A stretch of DNA of 61,967 bases, taken from assembly GCA_017432005.1 (NCBI GenBank), contig JAFRKA010000012.1:1-61967 (forward strand), written 5' to 3'. The position numbers were made by a program, and so were the translations under genes. The stretch's first letter is position 1. Each line of letters begins with the position of its first letter. This DNA comes from Erysipelotrichaceae bacterium (GTDB taxonomy: Bacteria > Bacillota_I > Bacilli_A > Erysipelotrichales > Erysipelotrichaceae). Of this stretch, positions 54,111 through 61,787 are shown in pieces. Under the pieces are notes generated by a model. That model saw only the letters and a list, made by a program, of their open reading frames with translations. It searched no databases and was not told the origin of the DNA.

Positions 54111-54932
54111 ATGAAAGTCATCAGAAACATCAACAACAACATCGCCCACTGTACCGACTCCAAAGGCCGCGAGGTCATTGCTTTCGGCAAGGGCATCGGT
54201 TTCTATAAGGCGGGTGAAGAGATCCCTCTAAGCAAGATCAACCGTACTTTTTACAATATCAAAGATACGGATTACGGGATCCTTAGAGACATTCCTACCA
54301 TCATCATCAACACCGCCATCTACATCATCGATTATGTCTCTGATGAGCTTTCGATCGATTTTCCTTCTTCCTCGGCTCTAACGCTGGCCGATCATTTACA
54401 ATTCGCCATCGAAAGAAAAGACAAGAACATCTATCTGGAACAGCCGCTGCTTCAGGATATCCAGCAGCTCTATCCCGATGAGATGCGGGTCGCCATGAAA
54501 TCTCTGCAGATCATCAAAGATATGACCGGTGAGAAACTGCCGCGCATGGAAGCCGGCACGCTGGCCATGCATTTCATCTCTGACCGTATCAACACCAAGG
54601 AAGAGACCAGGATCGATACCGTGAAGATCACCGATCACTGTACGAAGATCATTGAAGATGAATTCGGGATACAGATCGACAGAGACAGTTTCAACTACAG
54701 CCGCTTCATATCCCATCTCGATTATCTGGTCCGCAGACTGTCCGGTGATGAACAGATCGAAAGTGAGAACCGCAACCTGTTCAATGAGATCACCAACGGC
54801 TATCCCGATTCACACCGCTGTGCACTCAGGATCGCTGATTATCTGAAAGAAAAATACCGCAAAGACATCAGTGAAGAAGAGATCCTCTATCTGGTCATCC
54901 ATATCAACAGGATGATCTCCCGGATAGAATGA
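54111..54932 (+). CDS. licT: BglG/LicT-family transcriptional antiterminator
   Basis: The 273 residues comprise the CAT RNA-binding domain (1-55, MKVIRNINNNIA) and two PTS regulation domains with the phosphorylatable histidines His95, His154, His202 and His264, at spacing equal to that of LicT. Unphosphorylated at PRD1 and with beta-glucoside present, it binds the RAT hairpin ahead of the PTS gene and prevents termination. The RAT sequence is visible just downstream. Confidence 0.93.
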   Translation: MKVIRNINNNIAHCTDSKGREVIAFGKGIGFYKAGEEIPLSKINRTFYNIKDTDYGILRDIPTIIINTAIYIIDYVSDELSIDFPSSSALTLADHLQFAIERKDKNIYLEQPLLQDIQQLYPDEMRVAMKSLQIIKDMTGEKLPRMEAGTLAMHFISDRINTKEETRIDTVKITDHCTKIIEDEFGIQIDRDSFNYSRFISHLDYLVRRLSGDEQIESENRNLFNEITNGYPDSHRCALRIADYLKEKYRKDISEEEILYLVIHINRMISRIE

Positions 54933-54938
54933 TCCATA

Positions 54939-54967
54939 TTGACAGCGCTTTCATTATTTACTAATAT
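54939..54967 (+). promoter_or_regulatory. PTS operon promoter with overlapping cre site
   Basis: TTGACA-N17-TAATAT forms the promoter. TGACAGCGCTTTCA (54940-54953) overlaps the -35 box and matches the cre consensus at 13 of 14 positions, predicting repression by CcpA when preferred sugars are present. Confidence 0.65.
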
Positions 54968-54980
54968 AAATTTAGAAGCT

Positions 54981-55067
54981 AAGGTTTGTTACTCGAGAAC
55001 TCTTCGGGGCTTATCCTTAAAAACATTGAAACAATAATGTTTTTGGGATGGCAGCGAAGAGTTTTTT
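54981..55067 (+). promoter_or_regulatory. RAT antiterminator and overlapping terminator
   Basis: AAGGTTTGTTACTCGAG begins a RAT-like hairpin closing at CCTT (54981-55018). Its 3' half contains AACTCTTCG, the left arm of a long terminator whose right arm CGAAGAGTT (55055-55063) is followed by TTTTTT. The two structures exclude each other, the standard LicT switch. Confidence 0.85.
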
Positions 55068-55134
55068 GTTCCAATCAGGAATCAACGCATCTGCTGATGC
55101 GATATTCACATAATTAGAAACGAAAGGGGAAATT

Positions 55135-56613
55135 ATGGCTAAAACTCAAAAAGATTTTGAGCAGCTGGCACAAGGTATCGTCGAACTGGTCGGCGGTAAA
55201 GACAACGTTGCCCACGCTGCACACTGTCTCACCCGTTTGCGCATCACGCCGAAAGACACGAGCCTGGTCAAACTGGATGAGATCAAGAAACTGGGCGTCA
55301 TCGGTGCACAGATGATCGGTGATCAGGTCCAGGTAATTATCGGTAATGACATCAGTGAAGTATATGATGCCTTTATCACAGCTTCCGGTGTTGAAAGAGA
55401 AGCAGCGATCGATGAGAATCTCGATCCTGAACTGGGCAAAAAGAAATCCGTCAAGGATATCCTGGGATCCATCCTGCCGACGATCGTATCATGCGTGTTC
55501 CCGATCCTGCCGGCTCTGATCGCCTGCGGTATGCTCCAGGCCTTCATCATGATCCTGGTCAACCTGCACATCCTTTCAGCAGACTCTCCGACCGTTGCGA
55601 CCTTCAGCTGGGTCTACAACGTCGCTTTCTATTTCCTGCCTGTTCTGGTAGGTGCTGCTGCTGCCAAGAGATTCAACGTCAAGATGGCCATGGGTATCCT
55701 GATGGCCTGCATCCTGCTCTATCCGGACTTCGTTGATCTGGTAGCTGCCGGTCAGGGTGCGACTATCCCTAATCCGGGTGGACCTCCTACTGTCATTCCT
55801 GGTACAGGCAATGCCGGCTATCTCTTCGGCTTCCCGATCTATCCGGCTACTTATTCCAACACGATCCTTCCGATCATCATGTGCGTCTTCGTGATGGGTT
55901 ACATCGAGAAGTTCCTGAACAAGTATCTGCCTAAGAGCGTCAGGATCGTTCTGGTACCTCTGATCGAAATGCTGATCATGGTCCCGCTGGGACTGCTGGT
56001 GATCTGTCCGATCGGTGCTAAACTCTCTGTCTGGATGGGCAATATCCTGACCTGGGCCTTCATGACTCTGGGTCCGATCGCTCCGGTCTTACTGACGGCC
56101 TTCATGCCGTTCATCGTCCTGACAGGTATGCATTTCAACCTGATGGCCGTTGCGATGGCTATGTCCAACCTCAACTCCAAGAACACTGTCACACACCCGG
56201 CATACTTCCTGTCCAACTCAGCACAGGGTGCCGCATGTCTCGCTGTTGCCTGCAAGACCAAGGATCCTGAAAGAAGAGCTCTGGGTCTCTCCACCGCCTT
56301 CTCCAGCATCGTTCCGGGCATCACTGAACCGAGTATGTACGGTATCACGCTGAAATACAAGACACCGATGATTGCGGCCATGATCGGTTCCGGTATCGGT
56401 GCATTCATCGGCGGTCTGCTCAAAGTCGGTACCTATGCCGGTGGTCCGCCAAACATCTTTACACTCCCGCTGTTCATCAACCCGATGACCGGTGATATGA
56501 CCGACCTCAGGAACATCATCATCTGCATCCTGATCGGCATGGCTATCACCTTCGTGCTGACGTTCATCATGTACAGCGATGAAAAAGCTGACGAGATCGA
56601 CGCTAAGAGCTGA
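55135..56613 (+). CDS. Beta-glucoside PTS transporter, EIIBC
   Basis: The EIIB domain (1-85) has the phosphocysteine in AAHCLTRLRI (Cys31). The EIIC domain has about ten helices with the conserved GITEPSMYGI loop near residue 396. The EIIA domain found in many BglP proteins is missing, so a general EIIA must donate the phosphate. The adjoining GH1 enzyme shows the substrate is a beta-glucoside taken up as its 6-phosphate. AAGGGGA precedes the ATG. Confidence 0.92.
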   Translation: MAKTQKDFEQLAQGIVELVGGKDNVAHAAHCLTRLRITPKDTSLVKLDEIKKLGVIGAQMIGDQVQVIIGNDISEVYDAFITASGVEREAAIDENLDPELGKKKSVKDILGSILPTIVSCVFPILPALIACGMLQAFIMILVNLHILSADSPTVATFSWVYNVAFYFLPVLVGAAAAKRFNVKMAMGILMACILLYPDFVDLVAAGQGATIPNPGGPPTVIPGTGNAGYLFGFPIYPATYSNTILPIIMCVFVMGYIEKFLNKYLPKSVRIVLVPLIEMLIMVPLGLLVICPIGAKLSVWMGNILTWAFMTLGPIAPVLLTAFMPFIVLTGMHFNLMAVAMAMSNLNSKNTVTHPAYFLSNSAQGAACLAVACKTKDPERRALGLSTAFSSIVPGITEPSMYGITLKYKTPMIAAMIGSGIGAFIGGLLKVGTYAGGPPNIFTLPLFINPMTGDMTDLRNIIICILIGMAITFVLTFIMYSDEKADEIDAKS

Positions 56614-56615
56614 TC

Positions 56616-58118
56616 ATGCCTCGATTTCCTGATAATTTCCTTTGGGGCGGCGCAACCTCCGCCGCCCAAATCGAAGGTGGCAGATGCCTTGACGGCAAGG
56701 GATTATCACATCTGGACTATGTCTACTACCGCGGTCCGAAGTCTCCGTGCAACTTCATGCTGAAAGCGGACCTGGAAAAAGCCAGAAAAGAAGAAAGCAC
56801 TCTGAACTTCCCTAACCGGAGAGGTATCGATTTCTTCCACCGTTACAAGGAAGACATCGCTTTACTGGCTGAGATGGGCTTCAGATCATTCAGGATGTCT
56901 ATCTCCTGGACCAGACTCTTTCCGACCGGTAAAGAAGATACACCGGATCCTGAAGGCGTAGCGTTCTATCACAACGTCTTCAAGGAGCTGCACAGGTACA
57001 ATATCGAACCGCTGGTCACGATGATCCACTACGAGCTGCCGATCGGCTTCGTCGATGAATTCGGCGGCTGGCAGTCTCCTGAGATCATCCCTTACTGCCT
57101 GAAGTATCTGCGCTTCCTGATCGATGAATACAAGGATGAAGTAAAATACTGGCTGACCTTCAATGAGATAAACATGGTCTGTGCCGTACCGTGGCTGGGC
57201 GGCGGTATCGTTCTCGACAACGATCCGAATTTCGTGATCCCGAAAGATTTCCGTCCGTTCGCACCGTTACCGCCTGAGATCTCCGGAATATGGGACAGCG
57301 CCTCACATCAGGCTCTGCACCATCAGTTCATTGCCTCAGCGATGATCGTGAAATACGCTCATGAGACCGCACCGCAGTGTCTGATCGGCAACATGTTCAA
57401 CCTGCACCATCTCTATCCGGAGACTCCGTCTCCTGAAGATGCCTACAGGGCTCATGAAGAATCAGAATTCAATATGTTCTTCTGCGATGTCATGGCCAGG
57501 GGATATTACCCGAAATGGATTCTGTCCTACTATCGCCGGAACAAGATAAAGATCAACTGGTATCCGGGTTATGAAGAGATCCTGAAAGACGGGAAAGTCG
57601 ATTTCATTTCCCTGAGCTACTATCTCTCCTCGATCGTCACTGCTGATCCGAAGCGACAGGAGAGGATCGGTTCCTTCATCAGGACCCTGCATAATCCTCA
57701 TCTGGAGACCAGCGATTTCGGCTGGCAGGTCGACCCGACGGCCTTGCGTATCTCGCTCAACGAACTTAGAGACCGCTTCAATCTTCCGATCTATATCGTG
57801 GAGAACGGCATCGGTGCCTTTGAGACTCTAGGTGAAGACAAGACCGTCCATGATAATTACCGCATCTCCTATTTGCGCCGGCATATCGAAGCGATCGCGC
57901 AGGCGATCGATGACGGTGTCGACGTGATCGGCTATACGCCATGGGGCTGTATCGACCTGGTATCATGTTCGCTGGTGTCGATGTCCAAACGCTACGGATT
58001 CGTCTATGTCGATGCGGACGATGAAGGAAACGGGACCTATAACCGTTACCGCAAAGACTCCTTCTGGTGGTACAAAAAAGTCATCGCCAGCAACGGAGAA
58101 GATCTGAGCGACTTATAA
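56616..58118 (+). CDS. 6-phospho-beta-glucosidase (GH1)
   Basis: The 500-residue TIM barrel starts FLWGGATSAAQIEGG, has the acid/base in TFNEIN (Glu184), the nucleophile in YIVENGIG (Glu396) and the phosphate-binding SMSKRYGFVYVD that marks 6-phospho substrates. It cleaves beta-glucoside-6-phosphates imported by the PTS protein encoded two bases upstream, giving glucose-6-phosphate and an aglycone or glucose. Confidence 0.95.
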   Translation: MPRFPDNFLWGGATSAAQIEGGRCLDGKGLSHLDYVYYRGPKSPCNFMLKADLEKARKEESTLNFPNRRGIDFFHRYKEDIALLAEMGFRSFRMSISWTRLFPTGKEDTPDPEGVAFYHNVFKELHRYNIEPLVTMIHYELPIGFVDEFGGWQSPEIIPYCLKYLRFLIDEYKDEVKYWLTFNEINMVCAVPWLGGGIVLDNDPNFVIPKDFRPFAPLPPEISGIWDSASHQALHHQFIASAMIVKYAHETAPQCLIGNMFNLHHLYPETPSPEDAYRAHEESEFNMFFCDVMARGYYPKWILSYYRRNKIKINWYPGYEEILKDGKVDFISLSYYLSSIVTADPKRQERIGSFIRTLHNPHLETSDFGWQVDPTALRISLNELRDRFNLPIYIVENGIGAFETLGEDKTVHDNYRISYLRRHIEAIAQAIDDGVDVIGYTPWGCIDLVSCSLVSMSKRYGFVYVDADDEGNGTYNRYRKDSFWWYKKVIASNGEDLSDL

Positions 58119-58125
58119 GCAAAAC

Positions 58126-58150
58126 AGAGCACCTTCAAAGGTGCTCTTAT
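58126..58150 (+). terminator. Terminator of the beta-glucoside operon
   Basis: A 10-bp stem AGAGCACCTT/AAGGTGCTCT is followed by TATATTAT. Confidence 0.7.
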
Positions 58151-58333
58151 ATTATCCTTAAGTAAACAAAAACAATCCTTACGGATTGCCCCAACAAAAT
58201 TATTATCTCATATACTTTCGGGAAAAAACAGTCTTTTCTTTTCCGATACAATTGTTATTATGAAGGTGTAAAGAGAAGGAAAAATAATTAAGAGATCTAC
58301 GGGGGCGTAGATAAGAAAGAGAGGATTTTACAT

Positions 58334-58363
58334 ATGAAGGAGATTCTGAAAGAAATTCACTGA
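58334..58363 (+). CDS. Micro-ORF 1 in the candidate RNA (9 codons)
   Basis: The frame reads MKEILKEIH and stops with TGA three bases before the pseudoknot. GAGAGGA lies eight bases upstream. It could be a leader peptide whose translation affects RNA folding, or chance. Confidence 0.3.
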   Translation: MKEILKEIH

Positions 58364-58426
58364 TCCCTCATTGACTTGTAATCAGCGGGCAATGAGTGGT
58401 AATTAGCTGATTAGAAGGAGAATCCT

Positions 58427-58450
58427 ATGGAGGATACACCAACAGTATAA
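58427..58450 (+). CDS. Micro-ORF 2 in the candidate RNA (7 codons)
   Basis: The frame reads MEDTPTV and stops with TAA. AGAAGGAG directly follows the 3' strand of the second pseudoknot stem, so folding could control access of the ribosome. Confidence 0.3.
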   Translation: MEDTPTV

Positions 58451-58594
58451 ACGTGGCCTGATCTGTACCATAAAATCGGGCGTTAAATATCTACATCACA
58501 AATATCTTTATCAATACACATAAGTGTACATTACAGGTTATCTGATATAACTGAGAAGCTGAGTAAGCAAATACAAGTTATCCGATAATAGTTC

Positions 58595-58630
58595 AACTGC
58601 CGGACTTTAACCCATCCGGCAGTTTTTCTT
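58595..58630 (+). terminator. Terminator ending the candidate RNA
   Basis: A perfect 9-bp GC-rich stem AACTGCCGG/CCGGCAGTT with a 12-base loop is followed by TTTTTCTTTT on the plus strand. The minus strand has no T run. Confidence 0.85.
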
Positions 58631-58633
58631 TTA

Positions 58634-59182
58634 CTAATCGTTTCCGTATTTGTGCGTATAAGCCAACAGGACCGTCGTACCTAAGACCGGAACAGAGAGA
58701 GCTGTCAGCACATGGATCAGTTCGATCTGGTCAAACATCATCCAGATGAGCCAGAATTCCACGAGATACTTGATCAGGACGGAGACACTGATGGAGATCA
58801 GCGCACTCTTTCTGTTTTCCAGCGTCTCGGCAAACTTGATCACCAGTGCAAAACAGATGAGGTTGCAGACATTGACGATCAGGGTCGAGATTTCACCCAG
58901 TCCCATGTTGCCCATGAGCTTTCCGGAATACAGGATCTCGATACCCAGTAAGGCGGCATAGAAATAGACAGCGACCTTGTACTGCAGATCGTCTTTGCGG
59001 TAATTGACTATCGAATAGAAGATGATGAACAGATAGACGATGACAAAGATGATGCTGCTGAGCAGGGTCAGGATGTCCGGATCAGAGACCAGTGTTCTCT
59101 TCAGCATGATCAGCGAAGTGACAGCGCCGATGATCGTGAAGATGCCCTGGATGATCAGGATCTTGATATCAGGTTTTTTCAT
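58634..59182 (-). CDS. Six-helix membrane protein of unknown function
   Basis: The 182 residues hold about six hydrophobic helices with few polar residues. SGKLMGNMGLGEISTL lies between helices three and four, and the C-terminus ends YTHKYGND. AAGGAG precedes the ATG. It resembles the membrane modules of the GGDEF proteins in this window in composition but has no output domain. No family is recognised. Confidence 0.7.
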   Translation of the reverse strand: MKKPDIKILIIQGIFTIIGAVTSLIMLKRTLVSDPDILTLLSSIIFVIVYLFIIFYSIVNYRKDDLQYKVAVYFYAALLGIEILYSGKLMGNMGLGEISTLIVNVCNLICFALVIKFAETLENRKSALISISVSVLIKYLVEFWLIWMMFDQIELIHVLTALSVPVLGTTVLLAYTHKYGND

Positions 59183-59268
59183 ATATTCTCCTTATAAAAT
59201 ACTTTTTAATGATAAAACAGTTTACTGATTTTTCACAAGGCTTCGTTTCATCATCATCAAAAAGCAGC

Positions 59269-59286
59269 TATAATTTTAGTAGAATG
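59269..59286 (+). promoter_or_regulatory. TATAAT box close to the BaiN-like start
   Basis: TATAAT (59269-59274) ends nine bases before the ATG and no ribosome binding site is present, so the message should have a leader of only a few bases. Confidence 0.45.
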
Positions 59287-60519
59287 ACTGTTTCCAATGA
59301 CAAGACAAAGATCATCTGTATCGGCGCCGGAGCATCAGGCCTGTTTTTTGCGTTACATTGTGCCGACAAGACACATGATGTGATCCTGATTGATTCCAAC
59401 GCTAAAGCCGGAAGGAAGATGTATATCTCCGGCAAAGGACGCTGCAACATCACCAACAACTGTGAGGTGAAGGAATTCATCTCCAACGTGGTCAGGAATC
59501 CCCGTTTCCTTTATTCAGCCATCAGCCGCTTCACGCCGGCCGATACGATAGATTTCTTCAATGAACACGGCTGTCCGCTCAAGACTGAAAGAGGCGATCG
59601 CGTCTTTCCGGTCTCAGACAGATCAGCCGATATCATCGACTGTCTGGTGAAAGAATGCAGGAAGCAGAAAGTCGAGCTGCGTTTTAACGAAACAGTCACT
59701 GACATCAGAAAAGAAAACGGTCAGTTCATCGTCTGCTGCAAAGACAGGAAATACTATGCAGACAGACTGGTCATCGCTACCGGCGGAAGATCCTATCCCT
59801 CGACCGGTTCGACCGGTGACGGCTACCGTTTTGCCCAAAGCTTCGGACATAATATCATTGAAACAAAAAGTGCTCTTTGTCCGATCAGGATCAAGGAAAA
59901 GATAAGTAAAGGTATGCTGAAGATGACGCTGAAGAACGTCTCGCTTACGGCTTCAAACGACAGTTTCAATAAAACGCTTTTCGGTGACATGGAATTCCTG
60001 CCGGGTTCCATCACCGGACCGATCGTCTTAAGCATGTCTTCTTTGATCAACCGGCTCGGTCACGTCGATCTTTCACTCGATCTCAAACCGGCTCTGGATG
60101 AAGATAAACTCGATAAACGTCTGATCAGAGAGATCGAAAAAGAACCAAATAAGAATGTCCTTTATCTGCTGAAGACACTTCTTCCTGAAGAGTTCATCGA
60201 ATTCTTCCTGAACAATACCGATACCGATCCGGATACAGTTCTGAATTCCCTCACCAGAGAAAAAAGACTGCAGATCTTACATGAGCTCAAGCACTTGCCT
60301 CTGAGCTTTGACGGACTTGAATCCATCGATAAAGGTATCGTCACCAGCGGCGGTGTCGATGTGAATGAGATCGATCCGAAAACGATGGAATCAAAGTTAT
60401 GTGATGGTCTGTATTTCATCGGAGAAGTGCTCGATGTCGATGCCCTGACAGGCGGATTCAACCTGCAGATCGCTCTATCCACAGGATACAGCTGTGCACA
60501 AGCGATCAGAAAAAACTGA
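59284..60519 (+). CDS. HI0933/BaiN-family flavoprotein
   Basis: The start MTVSNDKTKIICIG was chosen because homologues begin just before the FAD motif GAGASGL (14-20). The longer frame crosses the promoter. Other family blocks are NAKAGRKMYISGKGRCNITN, ATGGRSYPSTGSTGDGY and TSGGVDVNEIDP with a C-terminal GEVLDVDALTGGFNLQ. Members bind FAD and NAD(P)H, and BaiN acts on bile-acid double bonds in gut clostridia. The substrate here is unknown. A small gene follows after 57 bases. Confidence 0.88.
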   Translation: MTVSNDKTKIICIGAGASGLFFALHCADKTHDVILIDSNAKAGRKMYISGKGRCNITNNCEVKEFISNVVRNPRFLYSAISRFTPADTIDFFNEHGCPLKTERGDRVFPVSDRSADIIDCLVKECRKQKVELRFNETVTDIRKENGQFIVCCKDRKYYADRLVIATGGRSYPSTGSTGDGYRFAQSFGHNIIETKSALCPIRIKEKISKGMLKMTLKNVSLTASNDSFNKTLFGDMEFLPGSITGPIVLSMSSLINRLGHVDLSLDLKPALDEDKLDKRLIREIEKEPNKNVLYLLKTLLPEEFIEFFLNNTDTDPDTVLNSLTREKRLQILHELKHLPLSFDGLESIDKGIVTSGGVDVNEIDPKTMESKLCDGLYFIGEVLDVDALTGGFNLQIALSTGYSCAQAIRKN

Positions 60520-60576
60520 TCATTGTTGACGAATATTATAAAAAAACCTGTTAGAATGAAATTAACAGGAGTATTT

Positions 60577-60801
60577 ATGGCTGACAATAAATTAAGTGTA
60601 GACGAACTTATACAGGTAAGTGACGGAGACGTTTTTGAACGGCTCAGTGAAGAAGAACACGATGAATTGTACAGGCTCAAAGATGATGTGACGCATTTTC
60701 GAGAAGCTATGCAGAAAAACGAAGTAAGCGTTGATAAATTCAAGGAAGTGTTCGAGCGTTTTATCAGTTTCTGTCATCAGATGGCTGAAAAATACAAGTA
60801 G
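60577..60801 (+). CDS. Small acidic helical protein (74 residues)
   Basis: The start MADNKLSVDEL has AGGAG eight bases upstream. The longer frame does not. It is a charged helical protein with SEEEHDELYRLKDDVTHF and a C-terminal amphipathic helix (FERFISFCHQMAEKY). An inverted repeat CCTGTTA/TAACAGG (60547-60569) precedes it and touches the ribosome site. No family is recognised. Confidence 0.65.
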   Translation: MADNKLSVDELIQVSDGDVFERLSEEEHDELYRLKDDVTHFREAMQKNEVSVDKFKEVFERFISFCHQMAEKYK

Positions 60802-60823
60802 ATAATGGAGCTAGTGTGCTCTT

Positions 60824-61762
60824 TTATTTTGCCTTATCCAGTTCTTTATAAATCAGCGGAACAAGTTCCTTTTTCCTGCTCAGGTTCTTTTCTTTGTAGA
60901 TATATCCTGAATCGCTGTCATCATAGAGACAATCTTTCAGCAGTTTCAGGGCATCATCTTTATATGTCTTGAGATACATGCCCCCGTTTCTGACATCATG
61001 GACTTTCGTGATCAGAATGTCCATCCCCAATTTCTCATACTGATCAGTCATGACTTTATACATCCTCTCCAGCAGATCGAGAGCTTCTTTTTTTCCTTTG
61101 GCTCTGACACATGACAAGGCAAAGGTCCTGCCCGCACGGGCGTATTCCTTATAGTCGTTCATGAAGATCTCTTCATCATCCATGCCGTCATAAGACAGGA
61201 AAGCTTCGTACATCTTCTGACAGTAGCCTTCAAGATCTTTTATATCAGCTATCTTCTTCAGTTTCTTATAAGCTTTTTTATCATCGTCAGTGACGATCCT
61301 TTTGAGATCGTTGGTATCCGAGATGATCCCGGTCAAAAGGATCCCAGCCGTCTCTTTGTCGATCGTTATCCCTTGCTTGCAGTATTCCTCATAAATGAGC
61401 GTCGCACAGGCTCCGGTATGTCTCAGGATATCATCATTCTTTCTTTCTTTGGCGATATCACCCGGTATATGATGATCGATGATCTTTATTATTTCCGCTT
61501 CCTTTGTTCCATTAAGCGCATGAGCGTATTCCGAATGATCGACAAGTATTAACTTCTTTCCTGTCGCATCTTCTATAATATCGGGCAGTTCAAGTCCCAG
61601 ATAGTCAAACGAAAACTTCGTCTCGTTGTTGGCCTTGCCGGCCATGACGGCTTTGGCTTTATGTCCAAGCATGTTCAGCAGTTTCGCATAAGCTACAGCT
61701 GAAGTCACACTGTCCGTATCCGGACATTTGTGACCGATGACGTAGACGATGTCTTTTTCCAT
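60824..61762 (-). CDS. ppaC: Manganese-dependent inorganic pyrophosphatase
   Basis: The 312 residues start MEKDIVYVIGHKCPDTDS (His11, Asp15, Asp17 metal ligands) and contain VDHSEYAH, IDHHIPGD and SDTNDL of the DHH family, plus a C-terminal DHHA2 domain ending LSRKKELVP. It hydrolyses pyrophosphate in the cytoplasm, driving biosynthesis. The ATG has no ribosome site and follows TATAAT by six bases. The upstream TTG extension is rejected. Confidence 0.93.
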   Translation of the reverse strand: MEKDIVYVIGHKCPDTDSVTSAVAYAKLLNMLGHKAKAVMAGKANNETKFSFDYLGLELPDIIEDATGKKLILVDHSEYAHALNGTKEAEIIKIIDHHIPGDIAKERKNDDILRHTGACATLIYEEYCKQGITIDKETAGILLTGIISDTNDLKRIVTDDDKKAYKKLKKIADIKDLEGYCQKMYEAFLSYDGMDDEEIFMNDYKEYARAGRTFALSCVRAKGKKEALDLLERMYKVMTDQYEKLGMDILITKVHDVRNGGMYLKTYKDDALKLLKDCLYDDSDSGYIYKEKNLSRKKELVPLIYKELDKAK

Positions 61763-61774
61763 GACTACATTATA
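61763..61774 (-). promoter_or_regulatory. TATAAT box placed for a leaderless ppaC message
   Basis: TATAAT on the minus strand (61774-61769) ends six bases before the ATG, the same spacing as at 14362 and 22858. Confidence 0.5.
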
Positions 61775-61787
61775 CAAAAAGACCGTT

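Larger units (their letters stand above)
58265..58630 (+). ncRNA. Candidate structured RNA with a pseudoknot and two micro-ORFs
   Basis: The 516-base gap after the beta-glucoside operon ends in a strong plus-strand terminator, yet no ordinary gene lies in it and the next gene is convergent. Features seen: hairpin ATCTACG/CGTAGAT near 58294; a possible H-type pseudoknot with stems CTCATTG/CAATGAG (58367-58396) and AATCAGC/GCTGATT (58380-58412); hairpin GCCTGAT/ATCGGGC; and repeats GTTATCTGAT and GTTATCCGAT. A weak -10 TATTAT is at 58256. I do not recognise the family. Confidence 0.45.
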
